Positions 1 through 5,772 of a stretch of DNA of 6,189 nucleotides are shown here, piece by piece (positions within the stretch are counted from its first letter, which is position 1; each line of letters opens with the position of its first letter). A program made the position numbers and the translations under genes. Below the pieces are notes generated by a model. The model was not told the origin of the DNA. It ran no database searches and saw only the letters and a list, made by a program, of their open reading frames with translations. Source of the DNA: Sulfurimonas sp. (GTDB lineage Bacteria; Campylobacterota; Campylobacteria; Campylobacterales; Sulfurimonadaceae). The stretch lies in contig JAFLJZ010000226.1 in NCBI GenBank assembly GCA_022712775.1, forward strand, positions 1 through 6,189, read 5' to 3'.

Positions 1-794
1 GCGTTAAAAACCGAAACTATTCTACTCATGTATTCAGCATGCCCTAAAAGGACATAACCACCTGGATTTAGCATGTCATAAAATGTCATCGCTACCTCTT
101 TCCTTGATGCATCATCAAAATATATAAGCATATTTCTAGAAAAAATAACATCAAATTTTCCTAACTTTCTCATTTGTGCCTTATCAAATATATTTGCAAC
201 ATGGAAATCCACAGAACCGTGTAGATCTTCACCCAGTTCATAACCAAATTTTGTTTTGTTAAACCATCTACCTAAAATATCTTTTGGTATTGCATGAATC
301 GATCTATCTGAATATTTTGCAGCTTGTGCTTTTCTAATTACAGTAGAATCAATATCTATTCCAACTACTTCTATATCTCTTTTTTCAACTATGTTTGCTT
401 CTTCTACAATATGAAGAACCATAGAGTATGGCTCCTCCCCAGTTGAGCATGGTGAAGATAAAATCCTCAGTGGTCGAGATGTTGGAATTGTCTCATGTAA
501 CTCTGGTAAAATTTTATTTACTAAGACCTCAAACTGATCTTTTTCTCTAAAAAAATATGTTTCATTAACCGTGATAGCATTCATTAATGCTTGAAACTCT
601 TCACCTTCTGCATCATCAAAACGAAGTTTAAAGAAATACTTTCTAAAACTGTCTACTTCTAACTCCTCTGCTCGTATATCAATATATTTAGCAAGCTTGT
701 CATAATGCTTATCTCCTTCTAAAAAAATACCACTTTTTCTATAAATGAACTCACCAATTTTTGTAAAGTTATCTGTAGATAATAGGTAGGCCAT
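1..794 (-). CDS. cheR: Chemoreceptor glutamate methyltransferase CheR, 3' end cut by window edge
   Basis: CheR transfers methyl groups from S-adenosylmethionine to glutamates of chemoreceptors and, opposed by CheB, sets adaptation. I translated this frame by hand: 264 codons from the ATG at 794-792 to base 3 without a stop. The N-terminal helical domain (about residues 8-75) leads into the CheR signature NETYFFRE (77-84). The SAM-binding domain follows, with ILSSPCSTGEEPYSM (111-125), GIDID (145-149), FSRNMLIYFD (218-227) and NPGGYVLLGHAE (243-254). CheR proteins usually have about 270-290 residues, so only the last 10-25 are missing. No key motif appears lost. The start is supported by AAAGGA 9 bases upstream, inside the end of the HEAT gene, whose stop lies 6 bases before this ATG. 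It sits downstream of cheB and the receptor in the same operon, so the receptor at 3870-5759 is the likely substrate. The receptor has no C-terminal CheR-tether pentapeptide (it ends DELQQG). Identification is very secure. Confidence 0.96.
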   Translation of the reverse strand, partial: MAYLLSTDNFTKIGEFIYRKSGIFLEGDKHYDKLAKYIDIRAEELEVDSFRKYFFKLRFDDAEGEEFQALMNAITVNETYFFREKDQFEVLVNKILPELHETIPTSRPLRILSSPCSTGEEPYSMVLHIVEEANIVEKRDIEVVGIDIDSTVIRKAQAAKYSDRSIHAIPKDILGRWFNKTKFGYELGEDLHGSVDFHVANIFDKAQMRKLGKFDVIFSRNMLIYFDDASRKEVAMTFYDMLNPGGYVLLGHAEYMSRIVSVFN

Positions 795-800
795 TGCTTA

Positions 801-1424
801 TTATCCTTTAATCAATTTAATTGCGCCATCTACTGCGAACTGAACATAAAAATCATCTTTAAATCGCTCTTTGAGTGATTCTAACAATGAGACATCCTCA
901 ACTTCTCCTATCTCAGCCATATAATCAACTGCTGTCATTGCAACATTGATATCTTCTTCCGCCTCTAATAGTTCAACAAGCATGTCCCTTGATTCTGGAA
1001 AATTCACATCACCTAAAACATTTATTGCAAAAATTCTCAAGTCTCTATCATCACCTATAAGAAACTTTACGATGTAATATTTAATTGCATTTCCAAAATC
1101 TCGTAAAATTGAAATTCCTAAATTTCTTACATAAGCATTTTCAAGTTTCAATAAATCCATAATCTCTTCAATAGGAGCATCATCAGGATTCATACTTGAA
1201 ATAACAGAAGCTATTTTAGTAGAAACTTTTTTATCTGCTTGGTCATTATTAATATATGTAACTAAATACTCTCCACCACCATCAAACTTTGCAATCTCTT
1301 CTACAGCATAATCTATTTTGTCAGAATCTTCTTCTTGAACGAAATAATCTACTGCATCCTCAAGTGTTGAAAACTTTGGCAATTCTTCAACAACTGGTGC
1401 AGTATGCTTTTTAATTAAGGCCAT
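801..1424 (-). CDS. HEAT-repeat protein encoded within a chemotaxis operon, function unknown
   Basis: A 207-residue acidic soluble protein with no signal peptide, membrane segment or catalytic motif that I can see. The second half reads as about four HEAT-like helix pairs: residues 82-111 (second helix AYVRNLGISILRDFG), 112-140 (RDLRIFAINVLGDV, the clearest), 143-175 (INVAMTAVDYMAEIG) and 177-207 (FYVQFAVDGAIKLI). Residues 20-80 may hold one or two weaker pairs. HEAT repeats form curved scaffolds that bind other proteins, so an adaptor or array-organising role is plausible but inferred. Its place between cheB and cheR suggests a link to adaptation. The ATG at 1424-1422 follows AAAGGAG at a 6-base spacing, and that site overlaps the cheB stop, so the start is firm and translation is probably coupled. 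The protein begins MALIKK, very like the receptor's MALMKK. I do not recognise it as a named chemotaxis protein. The fold is likely; the function is unknown. Confidence 0.85.
   Translation of the reverse strand: MALIKKHTAPVVEELPKFSTLEDAVDYFVQEEDSDKIDYAVEEIAKFDGGGEYLVTYINNDQADKKVSTKIASVISSMNPDDAPIEEIMDLLKLENAYVRNLGISILRDFGNAIKYYIVKFLIGDDRDLRIFAINVLGDVNFPESRDMLVELLEAEEDINVAMTAVDYMAEIGEVEDVSLLESLKERFKDDFYVQFAVDGAIKLIKG
804..809 (-). promoter_or_regulatory. Ribosome binding site of cheR
   Basis: The minus strand reads AAAGGA, formed by the last two sense codons of the HEAT gene, 9 bases before the cheR ATG at 794. It fixes the cheR start. Confidence 0.75.
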
Positions 1425-1430
1425 AATATT

Positions 1431-1437
1431 CTCCTTT
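1431..1437 (-). promoter_or_regulatory. Ribosome binding site of the HEAT-repeat gene
   Basis: The minus strand reads AAAGGAG, a strong Shine-Dalgarno match, 6 bases before the ATG at 1424. It overlaps the TAA stop of cheB (1438-1436), so terminating ribosomes could reinitiate here. Confidence 0.8.
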
Positions 1438-2500
1438 ATTTCAATGTAGCAATTTTCTTAAGAATTTGCATAAAATCGAGTTGTTCCATAACACCACCTC
1501 TATCATATGCTTCTTTTGGCATTCCATATACGGTTGCACTCTCTTCACTCTCAGCTAGGGTGTACGCACCAGCATTTTTAATCTTTACCATCGCATTGGC
1601 TCCATCATCACCAATACCAGTTAAAATAACTCCTACAAGGTTTACTCCACCAAAAACTTGACATGCACTATTCATCATATCGTTAGCAGATGGTTGAAAA
1701 AAGTTATCACCTTTTTCTTTCTCCTCACGAATCACAATTTTACCTGATACTTTTTTAACAAAATTCATATGAACACCACCGCGTGCTACATACACATGAC
1801 CAGGTAAAAGCTCCATATTTTGAGCACTTTCATGTACAGGAACTGAACTCGCACGGTCTAGTCTCTCAGCGAATGCCTTTGTAAATTGTTCAGGCATATG
1901 CTGCACAATACATACTGGATGTTTATAGTTAATTGGCAATGATGAACAAATCTGTTCAATCAAACCTGGTCCACCGGTAGAACTTCCAATAAGAACTACC
2001 TTTGTTATATCTAAACTACTCGTTGTAGGTATATCAACATTTGCACTTGATTCAGACCTTCTTCTTTCTCTTGATGGCGGTTGTGATGCAATGCGTTTTA
2101 ATCGTCTTAATGGTATTCGAGCAAGTGATTTAACCTTAGTAAGTATATCTTCACGATTCTCATTTTTACCAACATTCATTGTTCCTGGCTTTGCTATATA
2201 ATCAACTGCACCTAAATCTAATGCATCCATAGTGATAGTAGCATCTTCAGTTGTTAGAGAACTAATCATAAGGATTGCTGTTGGTTGTTTTGCCATTATT
2301 TGCTTTACAGCTTCTATACCATCCATTACCGGCATATTGATATCCATAGTAATAACATTAAACTGTTCTGAAGTTGCTTTATCAACAGCCTCTTGACCAT
2401 TTTTAGCTATTTTGATTTCAAAATCTAGTGTTCCTATTATCTCTTTAAGTTGTTTTCTTACTAATGCAGAGTCGTCAACAATAAGTACCTTCTTAGCCAC
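1436..2500 (-). CDS. cheB: Chemotaxis response regulator protein-glutamate methylesterase CheB
   Basis: CheB removes methyl groups from receptor glutamates (and may deamidate glutamines); phosphorylation by CheA activates it. The 354-residue protein has the full two-domain layout. The receiver domain (about 3-120) has acidic D9/D10, phospho-acceptor D53 in TMDINMPVMDG, S80 and K104. A linker of about 45 residues follows. The methylesterase domain (about 166-354) carries the Ser-His-Asp triad: S174 in IGSSTGG, H201 in QHMP and D299 in LTGIGDDGA, plus the conserved ATVYGMPKEA near 322-331. The linker is unusually basic (LRRLKR, RERRR). The gene starts with GTG at 2500-2498; the G is also the last base of the cheW stop TAG, and AAAGGGG lies 7 bases upstream, so coupled translation is likely. 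Campylobacter jejuni CheB lacks a receiver domain, so this is a different, kinase-controllable form. All catalytic residues are present. Confidence 0.97.
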   Translation of the reverse strand: MAKKVLIVDDSALVRKQLKEIIGTLDFEIKIAKNGQEAVDKATSEQFNVITMDINMPVMDGIEAVKQIMAKQPTAILMISSLTTEDATITMDALDLGAVDYIAKPGTMNVGKNENREDILTKVKSLARIPLRRLKRIASQPPSRERRRSESSANVDIPTTSSLDITKVVLIGSSTGGPGLIEQICSSLPINYKHPVCIVQHMPEQFTKAFAERLDRASSVPVHESAQNMELLPGHVYVARGGVHMNFVKKVSGKIVIREEKEKGDNFFQPSANDMMNSACQVFGGVNLVGVILTGIGDDGANAMVKIKNAGAYTLAESEESATVYGMPKEAYDRGGVMEQLDFMQILKKIATLK

Positions 2501-3864
2501 TATACTTCCCCTTTAGAGATAATTTCATCTATATCCATAGATAAAACTAACCTCTTTCCATCTTCAAGATGAAGTATATGAGAGAATATCTCATCTTCTT
2601 GCTCCCTTATATCATCTGCTTTTACATTTAATATGTCACTCACAGTATCTACAATAAAACCTATTTTTTCACCATCTATCTCACAAACAATAATTTTAGA
2701 ATCTTCATTAATCTTCGTTTCAATATTAAGTTTTTCAAATAAAGATACAATTGCTACTATTTGTCCTCTAATATTAATAATCCCATCAATATCATCAGCA
2801 GTATACGCAACACTTGTAGAATCCACAATATCAATAATCTCTGCTACATGTTCAACTTGAAATGCATATTCTTTTGCATCAAGTTTAAAAACAATAACTT
2901 CCATTTCAGTTTCATCTACTACTACGCTTGCAGTATCTTCAGTTTGGGTATCTATAAAAGATTCATTTTCTTTAAATAAATTTTCCAATACAGCAGAATC
3001 AAAAAATGGTATTAAAGTATCTTCATCATGAATTATTCCAGCTATTTTATTGTCTTTAAACTCTTGATCCATATACTCAATATTTTTTAAAGAAAAATTC
3101 TTAATATCTATAATTTCATCAACTAAAAGACCTATCTTTTTTCCTTTATACGAAGCTATTAAAATACGGTTTTTGTCATTGTCTTTTGTAGCAAATCCAT
3201 AATGTTTTCTCAAATCTATTACAATTAAAAGTTCCTCACGGAGAGTTATTAATCCCAATACTTCCGCTGAAGTTCCTGCAATATCTGTAAAATCAATATC
3301 TGCTAAAATAATTTCTCGTAAATAATCAATGCTTACTGCGTACTTCTCTTTTTCCATCGTAAATATCAAAAATCTACTAACATCTTCTTCTTTTTCTATT
3401 TCTACTTTTACCTTGCCACTTCTAATCTCTTGCTTTTTTATTTCAACTTTATTTATTTTGTAAAATAAATTTTCTAAAGAAACTATTTGAATAAGACTAT
3501 CGTTATACTTATATATAGCAATAATTGGATCATCTTCTTTATCAATGTATTCAATATTTTCTTCTTGAATTTCTACTGTGTTATATACTTCACTAACAAG
3601 AAGTGTTGATGATGCGAGAGAATCATTGAGTACTATAATTCTACTTTTATCAGCCTCGTAATCCACCTCTTCTATCGAAAGTAAAAAATTCATATCAACA
3701 ACAGTAACAACACTACCACTTACCGCACATAAACCTCTAACACCAGAAGGTCTTAAAGGAAGTGGCATAAGTAAGGGTACTCTTGAGATTTGGCTTATAT
3801 CTTCTGTTGATATTCCATAACTCTCATGAGCATTTTTGATAATCAATATCTCTTGGATTTGCAT
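2500..3864 (-). CDS. Triple CheW-domain chemotaxis scaffold protein
   Basis: CheW links chemoreceptor tips to the CheA kinase and builds the baseplate rings. A standard CheW has about 150-170 residues; this protein has 454 and reads as three CheW domains in tandem. Domain 1 is about residues 1-138, domain 2 about 162-298 and domain 3 about 319-452, joined by charged linkers (about 139-161, lysine/glutamate-rich, and 299-318). Each shows the hydrophobic beta pattern and the central turn. Domain 3 has DGIINIRG (360-367) with the conserved receptor-contacting arginine (R366). Domain 2 has LGLITLRE with R209. Domain 1 has GLCAVSG, where serine 49 replaces that arginine. No kinase or receiver domain is attached, so it is neither CheA nor CheV. 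The ATG at 3864-3862 follows the receptor stop by 5 bases, with only a weak AAGG 9 bases upstream, suggesting translation depends on ribosomes arriving from the receptor gene. It is the only CheW in view. The fold is secure; how the three domains divide labour is unknown. Confidence 0.93.
   Translation of the reverse strand: MQIQEILIIKNAHESYGISTEDISQISRVPLLMPLPLRPSGVRGLCAVSGSVVTVVDMNFLLSIEEVDYEADKSRIIVLNDSLASSTLLVSEVYNTVEIQEENIEYIDKEDDPIIAIYKYNDSLIQIVSLENLFYKINKVEIKKQEIRSGKVKVEIEKEEDVSRFLIFTMEKEKYAVSIDYLREIILADIDFTDIAGTSAEVLGLITLREELLIVIDLRKHYGFATKDNDKNRILIASYKGKKIGLLVDEIIDIKNFSLKNIEYMDQEFKDNKIAGIIHDEDTLIPFFDSAVLENLFKENESFIDTQTEDTASVVVDETEMEVIVFKLDAKEYAFQVEHVAEIIDIVDSTSVAYTADDIDGIINIRGQIVAIVSLFEKLNIETKINEDSKIIVCEIDGEKIGFIVDTVSDILNVKADDIREQEDEIFSHILHLEDGKRLVLSMDIDEIISKGEV
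2508..2514 (-). promoter_or_regulatory. Ribosome binding site of cheB, inside the cheW 3' end
   Basis: On the minus strand this reads AAAGGGG, 7 bases before the GTG start of cheB. It lies within the last codons of the triple-CheW gene. The stop and start share one base (TAGTG). This placement decides the GTG start and suggests translational coupling of scaffold and methylesterase. Confidence 0.8.
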
Positions 3865-3869
3865 CGTTT

Positions 3870-5759
3870 TTAACCTTGTTGAAGTTCATCCGCCATTACA
3901 GCTAACTCTTCGACACCTTCACCGATGTGTGATACTGTGTCAATAATAAGCTCACTAGCCTTACGAGATTCCATTGCATTTCGAGCACTTAACTCAACTG
4001 CTTTTTGAACCTCATTCACACCAATCATAACCTGATTCATACCTTCTATATTTTGATCATTTACAGTTTTAAGTCCTGCATATCTATCAAGTAAGTCTGT
4101 TAGCATATCTGTAATTCTACCAATGTCGTTAATAAGACTATTAATAGATTTTTGCTCTTGTGATTGTGAAGATAAGAGGTCACTCCAATCATTTTTAACC
4201 ATATCTATTTCAGAATTCATTGATTCTACAATATCATTAATCTTATCTGTATTTTGTTCTGAATCTTTAGCTAAGTTTCTAATATCTGCTGATACTACAG
4301 CGAAACCTTTTCCAAAGTCACCTGCACGTGCAGCTTCTATAGAACCAGAAATAGCAAGCATATTTAACTGTACAATAGAGTTAGAAATATTTCCAACCGT
4401 TTTATCAACACTTTTTGTCTCTTTTACAATTACTCTAAGTTCAGATGCAGCATCCTCTCCTTGAGAAATTGACTCATTAAATGATTCACGAATTTTTATA
4501 ACATTATTTTTTACATCGTTAAAAGAAGTTTTTAAAAGGTCAAAATTTCTTCTTGCAATTTCGATAAGTTTATCAATATCCTTAGCCGCTATAATTCCAC
4601 CTTTTATAAGGTCTTTATTTTTAAGAGCAGATTTATTTGTATTTTGAGATGAGGATTCTATTTTATTAAGAGCCTGTGTCACATCCTCTAATGCTGATTG
4701 AATCTCTTCCATTGAACCACCAATCGTATCGGCAGACAATGCAATATCTTCTGCAGACTTCATAGAATCAGTAGAGTACTTTAACTCTTCTGCTAAAGTA
4801 GATAAATCTTTAATATCATCTTCAGTTTGTGCAAGTGCATCTGATTGAATATCAATCCCATTGAGTGTTTTTTCAACTGAAAGTGCTATCTCTTGAGAAT
4901 CTGCTGCAATTGTTTTAGAGCCATCATTTATCTTAGCTACATATGAGCCTAAATCATTTGTAAATGTACTTACACTTCTAGCTGCTTCAACAGAATAAAC
5001 AGCAATTTTTGTTAACTCTTCCATTTTTAAACTAAGTGCATTACCTTTAGAACCATTTGAAGTAATAATTGTGTTCGTTGCACCAATGCTTTTGATAATA
5101 TTGTCAATACTTTCTTGAATCTTGTTCACAAGTTCAGAAATAAATTCTGCATTTTTTTCACTCTCTCCAGCTAAGGCACGTGTTTCATCAGCAACAACTG
5201 CAAAACCTTTTCCGTGTTCTTTTGCACGAGACGCTTCAATCGCCGCATTTAAAGCAAGTAAATTTGTCTGATCTGCAATTTTTGCAATGAAGCCAACTGC
5301 ATCACCAATATTTTGTGAAGAAACTTTGAGCTCTTCACTCTTTTTTGATGATTCTTGTGCAACTTCTACAGCTTCATCCATGCGAGCAACAGATGCACCA
5401 ATCTTTTCAACTGAGTTCATGATATTATCACCTGTTGCTATAGTTGATGAAATAACTGTCTCTATAGTAGTATTCATTCTTGCAATATTTGAATTAATGT
5501 TACTTACATTACTAAGTGCTTGTTCACTTGCACCAGAATTTTCTTCTGCCGCTGTAGCAATTTGCTCCATTGAAGACTTTAACTGTTCAATCGCTGATAC
5601 ACTCTCTTGTGCATTCTCAAGAATTGTCATCGAAATGCCAGCTATGCTTTCACTAATCTGTTGTTGTTTTGCTAAGGTTCTTTGTTTTCTTTTACTATCA
5701 GTACTACCAGAAGATACAACTGCTGAAGATCCTGCGTTACCTTTTTTCATTAATGCCAT
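3870..5759 (-). CDS. Soluble methyl-accepting chemotaxis protein with two tandem signalling hairpins
   Basis: A chemoreceptor signalling protein of 629 residues with no transmembrane helix, no HAMP and no recognisable ligand domain, so it should be cytoplasmic. The first ~30 residues are a Ser/Gly- and Lys/Gln-rich tail; the rest looks like continuous coiled coil. Two hairpin tips are visible. Tip 1 (158-197) is canonical, with QTNLLALNAAIEASRA and GKGFAVVADETRALA. Tip 2 (458-497) is a variant, with QLNMLAISGSIEAARAG and GKGFAVVSADIRNLA. The turns fall near 182 and 482, so the protein divides into two hairpins of about 150-residue arms: roughly 31-331 and 332-629. Matches to the methylation consensus occur at E72/E73 and E351/E352. 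The ATG is preceded by AAAGGA at 6 bases. The upstream PAS gene could provide sensory input in trans, as CetB does for CetA in Campylobacter; CetA, however, is a membrane protein. Identification as an MCP is secure; the double-layer role is inferred. Confidence 0.96.
   Translation of the reverse strand: MALMKKGNAGSSAVVSSGSTDSKRKQRTLAKQQQISESIAGISMTILENAQESVSAIEQLKSSMEQIATAAEENSGASEQALSNVSNINSNIARMNTTIETVISSTIATGDNIMNSVEKIGASVARMDEAVEVAQESSKKSEELKVSSQNIGDAVGFIAKIADQTNLLALNAAIEASRAKEHGKGFAVVADETRALAGESEKNAEFISELVNKIQESIDNIIKSIGATNTIITSNGSKGNALSLKMEELTKIAVYSVEAARSVSTFTNDLGSYVAKINDGSKTIAADSQEIALSVEKTLNGIDIQSDALAQTEDDIKDLSTLAEELKYSTDSMKSAEDIALSADTIGGSMEEIQSALEDVTQALNKIESSSQNTNKSALKNKDLIKGGIIAAKDIDKLIEIARRNFDLLKTSFNDVKNNVIKIRESFNESISQGEDAASELRVIVKETKSVDKTVGNISNSIVQLNMLAISGSIEAARAGDFGKGFAVVSADIRNLAKDSEQNTDKINDIVESMNSEIDMVKNDWSDLLSSQSQEQKSINSLINDIGRITDMLTDLLDRYAGLKTVNDQNIEGMNQVMIGVNEVQKAVELSARNAMESRKASELIIDTVSHIGEGVEELAVMADELQQG
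3874..3877 (-). promoter_or_regulatory. Weak ribosome binding site of the triple-CheW gene
   Basis: Only AAGG is found, 9 bases before the ATG at 3864 and inside the last codons of the receptor gene. It is the weakest site among the complete genes here. CheW production may depend on translation of the receptor. Confidence 0.5.
4269..4388 (-). other. Second (variant) receptor signalling tip
   Basis: This encodes receptor residues 458-497. The descending arm departs from consensus: QLNMLAISGS stands where QTNLLALNAA is usual. The turn and returning arm are near consensus: IEAARAGDFGKGFAVVS, then ADIRNLAKDS. Conservation of the turn argues that this is a working tip and not decay. The altered arm may select a different CheW or CheA partner, which is inference. 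Confidence 0.85.
5169..5288 (-). other. First (canonical) receptor signalling tip
   Basis: This encodes receptor residues 158-197, the highly conserved hairpin tip that contacts CheA and CheW. It keeps the usual QTNLLALNAAIEA and GFAVVADE blocks with the turn at about residues 180-184. Minor changes from consensus are ASRAKEHGKG in place of AARAGExGRG. It is expected to be fully functional in baseplate binding. Confidence 0.9.
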
Positions 5760-5765
5760 TATTAA

Positions 5766-5771
5766 TCCTTT
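5766..5771 (-). promoter_or_regulatory. Ribosome binding site of the receptor gene
   Basis: The minus strand reads AAAGGA, 6 bases before the receptor ATG at 5759, in the 13-base gap after the PAS gene. It supports the chosen start and gives the protein its MALMKK N-terminus. Confidence 0.75.
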
Positions 5772-5772
5772 C

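Noticed and set aside
795..800. Intergenic promoters or terminators
   Set aside because: Gaps are only 5-13 bases. No hairpin followed by a T-run was seen between genes on the minus strand.
2633..2979. Two overlapping plus-strand open frames (2633-2860 and 2761-2979)
   Set aside because: Both are antisense to the third CheW domain. Their translations are Ser/Ile- or Asn/Ile-rich with no domain.
4123..4464. Plus-strand open frame of 113 codons
   Set aside because: It lies antisense to the second receptor hairpin. No recognisable domain; its composition reflects the opposite strand.
4692..4790. Possible fusion or lost stop codon between two receptor genes at the junction of the hairpins
   Set aside because: The frame is continuous with no internal ribosome site or Met start suited to a second gene, and the arm lengths match on both sides. 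A real double-hairpin protein is the simpler reading.
3870..5759. A membrane-anchored receptor
   Set aside because: No hydrophobic stretch is long enough for a membrane helix. The most hydrophobic spots are short pieces such as the GGIIAA near residue 388.
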